32,216 bases of DNA from an uncultured Eubacteriales bacterium (GCA_900317565.1 ONHI01000071.1:1-32216), one strand, 5' to 3'; numbered from the stretch's first letter, positions 1 to 8,298 are shown. Notes: a model not told the origin generated them from the letters alone. A program made the numbers and translations.

Positions 1-1
1 C

Positions 2-718
2 TTCGGCGTCAGCTACCGGGCCGAGTTCTCCACCCGCCCGGAGGACTTCATGGGCGACATCGAGGTCTGGAACCGGGCCGAGGCCGCGCTGAAGAAGATA
101 CTGGACAAAAAGTACGGCGAGGGCAATTACGAGATCAACGAGGGCGACGGCGCGTTCTACGGACCGAAAATCGACCTGCAGATCAAGGACGCCCTGGGCC
201 GCGAATGGCAGTGCGGCACCATCCAGCTGGACTTCCAGCTGCCCCACAACTTCGGCCTGACCTACGTAGACGCGGACGGCAGTCTGAAGCAGCCCGTGGT
301 GCTGCACCGCGCGCTGTACGGCTCCCTGGAGCGCTTCATCGGCATCATCATCGAGAACTTCAAGGGCGCGTTCCCCTTCTGGCTCAGCCCCTATCAGGTG
401 GCCGTGGTGCCGATCCGCCCCGAGCACAACGAGTACGCGAAGAAGGTCGTCGAGCGCCTGGAGGACGAGGGCATCCGCGTGGAGGCCGATTACGCCGACG
501 TCAACATGAACACCAAGATCAAGTTCTTCAAGACCATGAAGGACCCCTACATCATCGTCGTCGGCGACAAGGAGGCCGCCGAGGGCACCGTGGCCATCAC
601 CGTGCGCGGCCAGAAGCAGCAGCTGCACGACGTGCCGCTGGAGACCCTGGTGAAGATGTGCAACAAGATGAACGATACCCACAGCCTGGAGCTGCTGGGC
701 GAGGTGCCGGAGGAATAA
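2..718 (+). CDS. thrS: Threonyl-tRNA synthetase, C-terminal part (5' end outside window)
   Basis: Class II aminoacyl-tRNA synthetase that charges tRNA-Thr in the cytoplasm. The reading frame is open from base 2, so the gene starts upstream and only about the last 238 residues are present. Visible are the end of the catalytic core (RAEFSTRPEDFMGD, FYGPKIDLQIKD, QCGTIQLDFQLP) and class II motif 3 with its arginine (VLHRALYGSLERFIG). The anticodon-binding domain follows from about base 395 (WLSPYQVAVVPIRPEH). The motif 3 region reads RALYGS where RAI(L/V)GS is more usual, a minor variation. The gene ends in TAA and is followed directly by a strong hairpin. Identity is very secure; the N-terminal TGS and editing domains cannot be judged. 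Confidence 0.97.
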   Translation, partial: FGVSYRAEFSTRPEDFMGDIEVWNRAEAALKKILDKKYGEGNYEINEGDGAFYGPKIDLQIKDALGREWQCGTIQLDFQLPHNFGLTYVDADGSLKQPVVLHRALYGSLERFIGIIIENFKGAFPFWLSPYQVAVVPIRPEHNEYAKKVVERLEDEGIRVEADYADVNMNTKIKFFKTMKDPYIIVVGDKEAAEGTVAITVRGQKQQLHDVPLETLVKMCNKMNDTHSLELLGEVPEE

Positions 719-728
719 GAACATGACA

Positions 729-758
729 ACAGGGGCTGTCCGCTTGGACAGCCCCTGT
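729..758 (+). terminator. Terminator-like hairpin after thrS
   Basis: Perfect 13-bp inverted repeat with a GCTT loop, placed 10 bases after the thrS stop. No long T-run follows on the plus strand. It also lies 17 bases beyond the end of the convergent minus-strand gene, so it could serve both. Confidence 0.7.
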
Positions 759-775
759 ATCTATGCCTCGGTTGA

Positions 776-1300
776 TCAGGCCGCGGGCTGGATGGAAGCG
801 ACGACCGCGCCCCAAACCAGTTCGGCGTTCTCCACGGACAGGGGCGTGCAGGTGACCTCCAGTATGTAGCCCGCCTCGGTGGTGAAGGCGATGCTCACGC
901 TGTCCTGCTCGGCCAGCTTGTAGGACACACAGGGCAGGCCGTTCACGGTGCCCGGCTCGATCTCCGTAGCGCCGGCCGACTCCAGCTGGGCGGTGTAATC
1001 CTCCAGGGACATGCCGTTCACGTCCACATACACGATGGACACGGCGGCAGACTGATCGTCAGGCGCGAAATAGCCGATGTAGCCGTTCGCAACGTCTTCC
1101 TCGGTCAGCTCGACGGGGTTCAGCCCCTCGGGCATCCAGATCGCCACGGCAATCTCGTCGAAAGTGTAGAACTGTCCGGTGACGCCGCCGGCCTCCAGCG
1201 CAGGCGCAAAGTCCTCCCAGTTCAGTGCGGGCGCCTCCTCGGCCAACGCGCAGGCCATCGTCAGGCACAGCGCCATCACAACACACAGCAGCTTCTTCAT
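776..1300 (-). CDS. Secreted protein of unknown function
   Basis: Predicted 174-residue exported protein. The N-terminus has a lysine pair, a hydrophobic stretch (LLCVVMALCLTMA) and an ALA-E type signal peptidase I site near residue 20. The mature part is acidic, has no transmembrane segment and only isolated cysteines. I do not recognise the family. The start at 1300 is supported by an AGAGAGG ribosome binding site 8 bases upstream and a promoter about 45 bases upstream. The gene is monocistronic, convergent with thrS and lies downstream of the regulator gene on the same strand. The alternating hydrophobic pattern suggests a small beta-rich domain, but no function can be assigned. Confidence 0.75.
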   Translation of the reverse strand: MKKLLCVVMALCLTMACALAEEAPALNWEDFAPALEAGGVTGQFYTFDEIAVAIWMPEGLNPVELTEEDVANGYIGYFAPDDQSAAVSIVYVDVNGMSLEDYTAQLESAGATEIEPGTVNGLPCVSYKLAEQDSVSIAFTTEAGYILEVTCTPLSVENAELVWGAVVASIQPAA

Positions 1301-1345
1301 GGGGATAACCTCTCTTTCTGTTTTGCTCCCTTCGGAACTGAAGCC

Positions 1346-1374
1346 ATTATAATCCTCTTGTCAAAAGCTGTATA
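1346..1374 (-). promoter_or_regulatory. Promoter of the secreted protein gene
   Basis: On the minus strand, TATACA (-35) and TATAAT (-10) are separated by exactly 17 bases. The -10 is a perfect consensus match. It lies about 45 bases before the start codon at 1300. Confidence 0.6.
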
Positions 1375-1431
1375 CTGTCCTTTGGTACAGGTCTGGCATG
1401 GCGCGCGGCACCCGGGGATGGGTCCGGCGCT

Positions 1432-3807
1432 TCACCGGATATCCCCCAGCTCCGCCGCGCGGTTCAACGCTTCCGCCCGGGTCGTCACATCCAGCTTTCT
1501 GTAGATCAGCCCACAGAAATACTTCACCGTGCGCTCCGATATGTTCAGGATCGACGCGATCTTGGCGTTCTTATACCCCGCGATCATCAGCGAATAGACC
1601 TGATATTCCCGATCGGTGAACACCGGCTTGTTCGCCATCTGCTTCATGTAATTGGGGTAATTTGCCGCCTGCCGCCTCGTCAGGGCCAGCACGCCGCGCT
1701 CCCAGGGCCCGTCCTCCAGGTCCGTCTCATTCAGCATGTCCACGATGGCCATGCCCTCGTCCGCCACGACCCGCGCCAACCCATAGCGCTTCGCCAGCGT
1801 CAGCGCCTCCCCCATCCGCTCGCGCCACGCCGCATCCCCGCCGCGATAGCGGTAGACCGCCTCCAGCAGGTCAAGCTGCACGCGCATGTAGGGCCGGTCG
1901 TAGCTTTCATAATACTGTCTCAGCAGCGCCGCCAGAAACGGCACCTTCTTCCGCTGGGCCAGTATGATGTACAGGCGCAGCTTCAACATGTAGCGGTAGC
2001 GGTCCATGATGACGAAGTCATCCGTCTCATCCGGCGCTTCCGTCTCCAGCCAGCTTCGCGCCTCGGAGACATCCCCCTCCATCAGCGACAGCCCCAGGCG
2101 GTATACCCGCAGGTTTTGCGACAACCTGCGCGGGTGCTGTTCCGACAGGGAGAAGAGGGCATTGTCGATCATGCGCTTCGCCTCGCTCAGATTCCCGCGT
2201 GCCGCCTCGATCCGGCTCTGGATGCCGATGGCGGCGTAGTGCATCTCCGGGTTGTCCACGACCCGCTGCAGGCCCTCCCGAACCTTCGCCATGGCCAGAG
2301 AATAGTCGCCGTCCAGGTTGGCCTCCAGCTCCCGCTCCGCAATAGCGATGTCCGCCACGCCGCCTCCGCCCCGGCCCAGAGCCAGCTCAACGGCCCCCTT
2401 GAAAAGGCGATAGATCGTCCAGCCGTGGGGCACCCAGCGGGCAAAGTCCAGCCCGCCGTTCATCAGGCTCACGCTGTTGCCGGATACATTGAAACCGTTG
2501 CGCCAGGCGGTCGACTGCCTCAGCAGCGGGTGCTTCGCCGCCGCGACAAGCCGCTTCAGGGTGCTCCTGCTGCCCCGCTGGGACAGGCAAAGGTCCAGAT
2601 AGGCCTTCACCTCCTCCGCCGTATGGCGCCGTGCGTCCCGAACGGGGGTCCGGCGGATGAAGTCGCAGAGCGCGGCATACCACCTCTCGCTCTCCTCGGC
2701 GTGGCCCAGCAGGCACTCGATCTCACACTTGCCCTTCATCAGCTCGGGATAGGAGAGGATCGTCTCCTCCTCCAGCAGCGCGTAGCCCTCCCTGAGGTCC
2801 ACATAGTCTCCGTCCGCGGGCCGGTTGTAGGTATCCCGGATCAGCAGCTCGCGAATCTTCTCCACGTCGCCCAACCGCTTGTAATAGAAGATCGCCTTGG
2901 GGATCTCGTTCCTCAGCTCGAAATACAGAGCGGCGCGCTTAATCTGGCCGTTGATATAGTCCTGGGTATACAGGTTGCGCATCTCGGAAAAGAGCGCCTG
3001 CCGGACAATGGGAATGAAGGAATACTCTCCCTCCCTGCCCCGCAGCAGCATGTATGACTTCCGCGCGATGGCCTCCATGATGCGCGGCGCGTCGTTTCGC
3101 CCCGTCACGATCCGCGCCATCTCCTCGGAAAAGCGCGCGAAGGGGGACAGATCGTACATCAGCCGCCGTTCCTGCTCCGGAAACGCCAGCACCACATCCG
3201 CCACCAGGATGCGCTTGATATCCGAGCGGGTCTCGTCGATCAGCGCGCTGACCGACGTCCCGCAGTGCCCCAGGATCTGCTGTGCGAGGATGTGCAGCCC
3301 GAAGGGCCAGCCCCACAGGTTCTCCGAGATGAGCTTCACGTCCGACGGAACGAGCTCGACGCCGTATTCCAGGAAGAGCTGGACGATCTCCTCTTCATCG
3401 AACATGAGGAAATCCTTGCCCAGCACGGTGATCGCGCCGCTGGAGCACAGTCGATGGAGCTCTGCGGGCACCTGGCCCCGCCCGGCCAGTATGGCGCATT
3501 GTCCGTCGGGCAGTCCGGCCAGAAGCGCCGTCAGCCCCTCCGACATGGCATCGGAGGGGTTGTCGACGCTGTCGATGACGATCAGCCCGTTCCCCGCCGC
3601 CTGCACCCGCGCCTGGAAGGCCGCCCAGTTGTCCGCGTCGGAGCGGTAGCGGAAGACGGGAGCGGCACAGGCTTCGCAGAGCTGGTCCAGCAGCACGGTC
3701 TTGCCGCTGTAAAAGAACGAGGAGAGATACACCATCCGCCGCTCCTTCAGGAGGGCGGTCAGCTTGCGCAGCTTTTCCGTTCTGCGGATGATGGGCGGCT
3801 GGGCCAT
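1432..3807 (-). CDS. MalT-like (LAL family) LuxR-type transcriptional activator
   Basis: A 791-residue regulator with the layout of large ATP-binding LuxR (LAL/MalT) activators. The N-terminal ATPase domain shows a degenerate P-loop (YSGKTVLL, GKT at residues 35-37) and a Walker B strand (GLIVIDS, 74-80). The middle holds alpha-helical, TPR-like sequence, and the last 65 residues are a LuxR helix-turn-helix (FTDREYQVYSLM, then KIASILNISERTVKYF). Family members bind a sugar-derived inducer and ATP, multimerise and activate transcription. It is divergent from a GH27 glycosidase gene across 158 bases, so it is the obvious candidate regulator of that gene. The start at 3807 has a GAGGGG site 9 bases upstream. 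The inducer is unknown. Confidence 0.9.
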   Translation of the reverse strand: MAQPPIIRRTEKLRKLTALLKERRMVYLSSFFYSGKTVLLDQLCEACAAPVFRYRSDADNWAAFQARVQAAGNGLIVIDSVDNPSDAMSEGLTALLAGLPDGQCAILAGRGQVPAELHRLCSSGAITVLGKDFLMFDEEEIVQLFLEYGVELVPSDVKLISENLWGWPFGLHILAQQILGHCGTSVSALIDETRSDIKRILVADVVLAFPEQERRLMYDLSPFARFSEEMARIVTGRNDAPRIMEAIARKSYMLLRGREGEYSFIPIVRQALFSEMRNLYTQDYINGQIKRAALYFELRNEIPKAIFYYKRLGDVEKIRELLIRDTYNRPADGDYVDLREGYALLEEETILSYPELMKGKCEIECLLGHAEESERWYAALCDFIRRTPVRDARRHTAEEVKAYLDLCLSQRGSRSTLKRLVAAAKHPLLRQSTAWRNGFNVSGNSVSLMNGGLDFARWVPHGWTIYRLFKGAVELALGRGGGGVADIAIAERELEANLDGDYSLAMAKVREGLQRVVDNPEMHYAAIGIQSRIEAARGNLSEAKRMIDNALFSLSEQHPRRLSQNLRVYRLGLSLMEGDVSEARSWLETEAPDETDDFVIMDRYRYMLKLRLYIILAQRKKVPFLAALLRQYYESYDRPYMRVQLDLLEAVYRYRGGDAAWRERMGEALTLAKRYGLARVVADEGMAIVDMLNETDLEDGPWERGVLALTRRQAANYPNYMKQMANKPVFTDREYQVYSLMIAGYKNAKIASILNISERTVKYFCGLIYRKLDVTTRAEALNRAAELGDIR

Positions 3808-3841
3808 TTTATAATCCCCTCATTCTCTATAATTCAGCGAT

Positions 3842-3847
3842 ATTATA
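3842..3847 (-). promoter_or_regulatory. Likely -10 element of the LuxR-type regulator gene
   Basis: A perfect TATAAT on the minus strand lies 34 bases before the start codon. No good -35 is present at the right distance, which would suit weak or activated transcription. Confidence 0.4.
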
Positions 3848-3899
3848 ACATAAACGGGAGGAAAAGGGAACTGTACAAAGGTTCAGGTAGCCGACAGCC

Positions 3900-3928
3900 T
3901 TGACAGCGGACCCCGTCGGCGCTACAAT
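3900..3928 (+). promoter_or_regulatory. Promoter of the GH27 glycosidase gene
   Basis: TTGACA at 3900-3905 and TACAAT at 3923-3928 with a 17-base spacer. It sits in the divergent intergenic region, with the AAGGAGG ribosome binding site downstream at about 3951. The near-consensus promoter suggests substantial basal activity even if the neighbouring LAL regulator acts here. Confidence 0.75.
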
Positions 3929-3965
3929 GATGCTAACCTGATTTGAACGACAAGGAGGTCAATTC

Positions 3966-5246
3966 ATGATTGCCCAATATCCTCCCATGGGCTGGAACAG
4001 CTGGGACTGCTACGGCGCCGCCGTCAACGAGGCCCAGGTCCGGCAGAACGCCGAATACATGGCTAAGCACCTGAAGGACTACGGCTGGGAATACGTGGTC
4101 GTGGACATACAGTGGTACCAGCCCACCGCCACGACCCACGCCTACGAGCCCTTCTCCGAGGAGTGCATGGACGAATACGGCCGGTTCGTGCCCGCCGTGA
4201 ACCGCTTCCCCAGCGCCGCGAACGGCGCGGGCTTCAAGCCCCTGGCGGACTACGTGCATTCGCTGGGGCTGAAGTTCGGCATACACATCATGCGCGGCAT
4301 GCCCCGGATGGCGGCCCACCGCCGCCTGCCGATCCTGGGCAGCGCCTATACCTGCGCCCAGGTGGCCAACCCCCACTCCGTGTGCGCCTGGAACCCGGAT
4401 ATGTACGGCCTGCGCCAGGACCATCCCGGCGCGAAGGATTACTACGACAGCATCTTCAGGCTGTACGCCGAATGGGGCGTGGACTTCATCAAGTGCGACG
4501 ACATCGCCCGGGAGTATCCCCACTGCAAGCGGGAGATCGAGCTGATCTCCGAGGCCTGCCGGGGCTGCGGCCGGGAGATGGTGCTGAGCCTCTCCCCCGG
4601 TCCCGCGCCGGTGGAGCAGGCGGAGCACCTGAAGCAGTACGCCAACATGTGGCGCATCACCGATGACTTCTGGGACGAGTGGCGGCTGCTGCTGGCCATG
4701 TTCGAGCGGGCCGAGAAGTGGTGCGTGCACGCCGGGCCGGGCCACTGGCCGGACGCGGACATGCTGCCCGTGGGCGCGCTGCGCCAGTGCTACGCCGAGG
4801 ACGACGAAGGCGCGCCCTTCGGCGAGCGGGCCCATCGCGGCTGGACCAACTTCACCCAGGAAGAGCAGCGCACCATGATGACGCTGTGGTGCATGCTGCG
4901 CTCCCCGCTGATGATCGGCGCGGAGATGACCAAGAACGACGATTTCACGCTGGCGCTGCTCACCAACCGCGAGGTGCTGAACATCGAGAAGCAGAGCTGG
5001 TGCGCCCACCCGGTGTTTACGAGCGCGGAGGCGTGCGTCTGGATCGCGCCGCGCAAGGACGGCACGGGCTGCTATGTGGCCGCCTTCAACCTGTCCGGCA
5101 AGGCGCGGAAGGTCGGCGTGGATGCCGAGTGGCTGGAGCAGCCCTTCGCCCGCGCCACGGAGCTGTGGACCGGCAAGGCCGCGCGGAAGGGACTGTCCGC
5201 AAGGCTCGCGCCCCATGACGCCGCGGTGTGGAAGGTGGAGTGGTAA
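3966..5246 (+). CDS. Glycoside hydrolase family 27 protein (alpha-galactosidase-like)
   Basis: A 426-residue retaining glycosidase with the GH27 opening PPMGWNSWDCYG at the N-terminus. By comparison with human alpha-galactosidase A, the nucleophile is Asp178 in DFIKCDD and the acid/base is Asp234 in RITDDFWDEW, four residues after the arginine as in the human enzyme. GPGHWPDADML and LRSPLMIGAEM are further family motifs. There is no signal peptide, so it acts in the cytoplasm on imported sugars. An unusual segment (HIMRGMPRMAAHRRLP, residues 108-122) is longer than in eukaryotic members and resembles a bacterial subgroup, so substrates such as beta-L-arabinopyranosides remain possible. AAGGAGG precedes the start. 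It is divergent from the LAL regulator and followed by a strong terminator. Confidence 0.92.
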   Translation: MIAQYPPMGWNSWDCYGAAVNEAQVRQNAEYMAKHLKDYGWEYVVVDIQWYQPTATTHAYEPFSEECMDEYGRFVPAVNRFPSAANGAGFKPLADYVHSLGLKFGIHIMRGMPRMAAHRRLPILGSAYTCAQVANPHSVCAWNPDMYGLRQDHPGAKDYYDSIFRLYAEWGVDFIKCDDIAREYPHCKREIELISEACRGCGREMVLSLSPGPAPVEQAEHLKQYANMWRITDDFWDEWRLLLAMFERAEKWCVHAGPGHWPDADMLPVGALRQCYAEDDEGAPFGERAHRGWTNFTQEEQRTMMTLWCMLRSPLMIGAEMTKNDDFTLALLTNREVLNIEKQSWCAHPVFTSAEACVWIAPRKDGTGCYVAAFNLSGKARKVGVDAEWLEQPFARATELWTGKAARKGLSARLAPHDAAVWKVEW

Positions 5247-5262
5247 TACTTATCCCTTTTGT

Positions 5263-5303
5263 GTGAGGCGAGAGGCCGGGCAATGCCCGGCCTCTCGTCT
5301 CAC
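5263..5303. terminator. Bidirectional terminator between GH27 and msrC genes
   Basis: A roughly 19-bp stem (one G-T pair) with an AAT loop lies between two convergent genes. It overlaps the stop codon of the minus-strand gene. No clear T-run is present, so termination strength is uncertain. Confidence 0.7.
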
Positions 5304-5752
5304 CCGAACACAGCGACCTCCTCGATCACCTTCACCACATCTTCCAGGCCCACCCGGTCGGCGTCGGAGAAGCGGCCCAGGCTGGGGCTGTCGATGTCCA
5401 GCACGGCGACGACCGCGCCGCCGCTGTGGATGGGAACGACGATCTCGGAGTTGGAAGCGCTGTCGCAGGCGATGTGCCCGGGGAAGGCGTGCACGTCCGG
5501 CACCAGCTGGGTGCGGTCCTGGGCGACGGCCGTGCCGCAGACGCCCTTCCCCACGGGGATGTGGATGCAGGCCACCTTGCCCTGGAACGGCCCCAGCACC
5601 AGCTTCCCGCCCCGCATGATGTAAAACCCGGCCCAGTTCAGATCCTCCATCGCATCGTAGATCAACGCCGCGACGTTGGAGAGCAGCGGCACATACCAGC
5701 CGTCCGCCCCGGCAAACGCCCGCACCTGGGCGCAAAGCAGTTCGTAATCCAT
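5300..5752 (-). CDS. msrC: Free methionine-(R)-sulfoxide reductase (GAF domain)
   Basis: A single GAF-domain enzyme of 150 residues that reduces free methionine-R-sulfoxide in the cytoplasm, as part of oxidative damage repair. The three cysteines expected of the fRMsr (YebR/MsrC) family are present: Cys62 and Cys72 in ACIHIPVGKGVCGTA, and Cys96 in HIACDSASNSEIVVP. The length matches the family. The start at 5752 (MDYELL) is chosen because GGGAGG lies 7 bases upstream. A longer in-frame extension to 5959 would run through the promoter and is unlike the family. It is monocistronic with its own promoter. Confidence 0.92.
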   Translation of the reverse strand: MDYELLCAQVRAFAGADGWYVPLLSNVAALIYDAMEDLNWAGFYIMRGGKLVLGPFQGKVACIHIPVGKGVCGTAVAQDRTQLVPDVHAFPGHIACDSASNSEIVVPIHSGGAVVAVLDIDSPSLGRFSDADRVGLEDVVKVIEEVAVFG

Positions 5753-5782
5753 GTCCGTACCTCCCAAAGCGATTCTGGCTCC

Positions 5783-5811
5783 ATCATATAGAACGCGCCG
5801 CGGGTTGTCAA
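5783..5811 (-). promoter_or_regulatory. Promoter of msrC
   Basis: On the minus strand, TTGACA (5806-5811) and TATGAT (5783-5788) are separated by 17 bases, about 31 bases before the start codon. Confidence 0.65.
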
Positions 5812-5835
5812 GCCCAACCCGCGCGCCGGTGCGCC

Positions 5836-5886
5836 GTGTCAAATCTTTGTGAAATCCGGCCCGTGTCAATATAAACTGCTTGACAC
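5836..5886 (+). promoter_or_regulatory. Repeated GTGTCAA boxes, possible operator
   Basis: GTGTCAA occurs at 5836-5842 and 5863-5869, and its inverse TTGACAC at 5880-5886. The last two form an inverted repeat with a 10-base spacer, and the second arm contains the -35 of the ylxM-ffh promoter. A repressor bound here would block that promoter. This is inference; the boxes may be coincidental -35 sequences. Confidence 0.3.
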
Positions 5887-5908
5887 AGGCCGCTCCTTCG
5901 CGTATAAT
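5880..5908 (+). promoter_or_regulatory. Promoter of ylxM-ffh
   Basis: TTGACA at 5880-5885 and TATAAT at 5903-5908 with 17 bases between, a full consensus sigma-A type promoter. It is the likely start for ylxM, ffh and perhaps rpsP-khpA. Confidence 0.85.
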
Positions 5909-5948
5909 GAGAAAGCTGTCAAGAGAATTCACTTGCGGGGGCGTGCGC

Positions 5949-6305
5949 ATGGCGGACATGAACGAGCGGGTGGAGCTGAATTACCTGCTGGATTTCTACG
6001 GCCCGCTGCTGACGGAGCACCGGCAGGAGGTCATGCGCCTGTACTGCGAGGAGGATCTCTCCCAGCAGGAGATCGCCGACCAGCTGGAGATCACCCGGCA
6101 GGGCGTGTTCGACACGCTGGCCAAGGCGAAGAAGCAGCTGGCGGATTACGAGCGAAAGCTGGGCCTGGTGCGCAGGCACCTGGCGCAGGCGCAGGCCGCG
6201 GAGCGCTGCCTGGAGGCGCTCAGGCGGGTCCACCCCTCTCCGGAGGACGCGCCGGCCATCGCCGAGGCGCGGCAGGCGCTGGAAGCCATGCTGCCGAAGG
6301 ATTGA
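5949..6305 (+). CDS. ylxM: YlxM/p13-like DNA-binding protein
   Basis: A 118-residue protein of the UPF0122 (YlxM/p13) family, small helix-turn-helix proteins encoded next to ffh and linked to the signal recognition particle pathway. The N-terminus (LNYLLDFYGPLLTEHR) and the sigma-70 region 4-like helix-turn-helix (LSQQEIADQLEITRQGVFD, about residues 37-56) are typical. The C-terminus is a coiled, charged helix. The start at 5949 fits the family. An upstream in-frame ATG at 5880 would overlap the promoter and is rejected. The ribosome binding site is weak (GGGGG). It lies 27 bases upstream of ffh, as is usual in Firmicutes. Confidence 0.92.
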   Translation: MADMNERVELNYLLDFYGPLLTEHRQEVMRLYCEEDLSQQEIADQLEITRQGVFDTLAKAKKQLADYERKLGLVRRHLAQAQAAERCLEALRRVHPSPEDAPAIAEARQALEAMLPKD

Positions 6306-6332
6306 CGCAGAGCAAATTATGGAGGACATCCC

Positions 6333-7682
6333 ATGGCATTCGAGGGATTGACCGATAAGCTACAGGGCGCATTCAAAAAGCTCAACAGCAAGGGTAAGCT
6401 GTCCGAGGCCGACGTCAAGGCCGCGATGCGCGAGGTGCGCATGGCGCTGCTGGAGGCGGACGTCAACTTCCTGGTGGTCAAGGACTTCGTCAAGAAGGTG
6501 ACGGAGCGCGCCGTCGGCGCGGACATCATGGAGAGCCTGACCCCCGGCCAGCAGGTCATCAAGATCGTCAACGAGGAATTGACGAGCCTGATGGGCGGCA
6601 CCAACGCCAAGCTGACCTACTCCCCCCAGGCCCCGACGATCTACATGATGGCGGGCCTGCAAGGCGCGGGCAAGACCACCATGTGCGCCAAGCTGGGCAA
6701 CCTGTTCAAGAAGGACAACAAGAAGCCGCTGCTGGTGGCCTGCGACGTGTATCGCCCCGCCGCCATCAAGCAGCTGCAGGTCGTCGGCGAGCAGGTGGGC
6801 GTCGAGGTGTTCGAGAAGGGCCAGGGCGACCCGGTCCAGATCGCGAAGGAGGCCGTGGAGTACGCCCGCTACTATGGGCGCGATCCGGTGATCATCGATA
6901 CCGCCGGCCGGCTGCACATCGACGAGAACCTGATGCAGGAGCTGCGGGACATCCGCGCGGCGGTCAAGCCCAAGGAGATCCTGCTGGTGGTGGACGCCAT
7001 GACCGGCCAGGACGCCGTGAACGTGGCCAAGACCTTCAACGAGCAGCTGGGCCTGGACGGCGTGATCCTGACCAAGCTGGACGGCGACACCCGCGGCGGC
7101 GCGGCCATATCGGTGCGCGCGGTGACGGGCAAGCCCATCAAGTTCGCGGGCATCGGCGAAAAGCTGACCGACATCGAGCCCTTCCACCCGGACCGCATGG
7201 CCAGCCGCATCCTCGGCATGGGCGACGTGCTGACCCTGATCGACAAGGCCCAGGAGAACTTTGACGAGAAGGCCGCCATCGACCTGACCCGCAAGATGCG
7301 CACCAACAGCTTCACGCTGGAGGATTACCTGGACCAGCTGAAGCAGATGAGCAAGATGGGCTCCATCACGGACCTGCTGAAGATGATCCCCGGCGTGGGC
7401 AGCAAGATCAAGGACGTGGACATCGACGAGGAAGCGGTGACCAAGGCCCAGAAGAAGAACGAGGCCATCATACTCTCCATGACCCGCATGGAGCGCCGCA
7501 ACCCCGACATCCTCAACGCCAGCCGCAAGCGCCGCGTGGCCGCGGGCAGCGGCACCACCGTGCAGGACGTGAACCTGCTGCTCAAGCAGTTTGACCAGGC
7601 CCGCAGCATGATGAAGACCATGATGGGCTCGGGCAAGCGCGGCAGGATGCGGCTGCCCTTCGGGAAGATGCCGAAGTTCTGA
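6333..7682 (+). CDS. ffh: Signal recognition particle protein Ffh (SRP54)
   Basis: The GTPase subunit of the signal recognition particle, which binds SRP RNA and signal sequences and delivers ribosomes to FtsY at the membrane. The N domain spans residues 1-90. The G domain has GLQGAGKTT (108-116), DTAGR near residue 189 and [12 protein letters not shown]. The methionine-rich M domain ends the protein ([16 protein letters not shown], then [14 protein letters not shown]). At 449 residues it has the usual length. A GGAGG site 7-8 bases upstream supports the start. It follows ylxM in the same transcript. Identity is certain. Confidence 0.98.
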   Translation: MAFEGLTDKLQGAFKKLNSKGKLSEADVKAAMREVRMALLEADVNFLVVKDFVKKVTERAVGADIMESLTPGQQVIKIVNEELTSLMGGTNAKLTYSPQAPTIYMMAGLQGAGKTTMCAKLGNLFKKDNKKPLLVACDVYRPAAIKQLQVVGEQVGVEVFEKGQGDPVQIAKEAVEYARYYGRDPVIIDTAGRLHIDENLMQELRDIRAAVKPKEILLVVDAMTGQDAVNVAKTFNEQLGLDGVILTKLDGDTRGGAAISVRAVTGKPIKFAGIGEKLTDIEPFHPDRMASRILGMGDVLTLIDKAQENFDEKAAIDLTRKMRTNSFTLEDYLDQLKQMSKMGSITDLLKMIPGVGSKIKDVDIDEEAVTKAQKKNEAIILSMTRMERRNPDILNASRKRRVAAGSGTTVQDVNLLLKQFDQARSMMKTMMGSGKRGRMRLPFGKMPKF

Positions 7683-7729
7683 TCTGCGCAGCAAATCAGA
7701 ACCAGGAACAGGGAGGAATATCCCGCCAT

Positions 7730-7764
7730 CCCTGCTCCCTGCTCCCTGCTCCCTATTCCCTACT
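7730..7764 (+). repeat. Heptad tandem repeat after ffh (CCCTGCT-type)
   Basis: Five consecutive 7-base units, three CCCTGCT, one CCCTATT and one CCCTACT, followed by a partial unit. On the opposite strand the unit reads GGGARYA, resembling the GGAYYAG array at 25000. It lies in the 151-base gap between ffh and rpsP. Confidence 0.8.
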
Positions 7765-7833
7765 CCCTCAATAAATCCGGTACACCACCGTATTTATATA
7801 CCAACATCCGAAATCGATAAGGAGGAATTCCAA

Positions 7834-8073
7834 ATGGTTAAGATTCGTCTGAAGAGGATGGGCATGAAGAAGAAGCCCTTCTATCGCCTGGTTGTCACCG
7901 ACAGCCGCAGCCCCCGCGACGGCCGCTTCATCGAGGAGATCGGCTATTACAATCCCGTTTCCGAGCCCGTCGAGATGAAGATCAACGACGAGCGCGCCAA
8001 GTACTGGCTCGGCGTCGGCGCTCAGCCCACCGATACCGTCCGCGCGCTGCTTAAGAAGGGCGGAGTCCTGTAA
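7834..8073 (+). CDS. rpsP: 30S ribosomal protein S16
   Basis: A 79-residue ribosomal protein of the small subunit that binds 16S rRNA during assembly. The sequence [20 protein letters not shown], then [19 protein letters not shown] is diagnostic. An AAGGAGG site sits 8 bases before ATG. No convincing promoter is visible in the upstream gap, so readthrough from ffh is likely. khpA follows within a few bases. Confidence 0.98.
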   Translation: MVKIRLKRMGMKKKPFYRLVVTDSRSPRDGRFIEEIGYYNPVSEPVEMKINDERAKYWLGVGAQPTDTVRALLKKGGVL

Positions 8074-8079
8074 TCATGG

Positions 8080-8298
8080 TTGAATTGGTACATCGCCCAG
8101 GCCCTGGTGGAAAAGCCGGAGGCCGTGGATGTCCGCGAGGTCGAAAACGAGGACAGCATCGTCATCGAGCTGCGCGTCGACCCCGACGACATGGGCAAGG
8201 TCATCGGCAAGCAGGGCCGCATCGCCAAGGCGATCCGCACGGTGGTCAAGGCGGCTTCCGTCAAGACCCCCAAGCCCGTGTTTGTGGAGATCATTTAA
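8080..8298 (+). CDS. khpA: KH-domain RNA-binding protein KhpA, with a shifted N-terminus
   Basis: A 72-residue single KH-domain protein (KhpA/YlqC) that binds RNA, often together with KhpB, and affects cell division and envelope homeostasis in Firmicutes. The GxxG core is intact (MGKVIGKQGRIAKAIRTVV), as is the C-terminal VFVEII. The open frame allows a TTG start at 8080. An ATG four bases earlier, in another frame, begins MVELV, which is what family N-termini look like (M-x-E-L-V-x-[YF]-I-A). The body resumes as YIAQALVEKPEAV in the TTG frame. This suggests two bases missing near 8090, either a real mutation with start relocation or a sequencing error. It is coupled to rpsP as in other Firmicutes. 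Confidence 0.9.
   Translation: MNWYIAQALVEKPEAVDVREVENEDSIVIELRVDPDDMGKVIGKQGRIAKAIRTVVKAASVKTPKPVFVEII

Noticed and set aside
4442-4762. Antisense frames inside the GH27 gene, and similar long antisense frames inside ffh, the SpoIID-like gene and the ABC genes
   Set aside because: High GC content lengthens shadow frames; these show arginine-, alanine- or histidine-rich nonsense and no conserved motifs.
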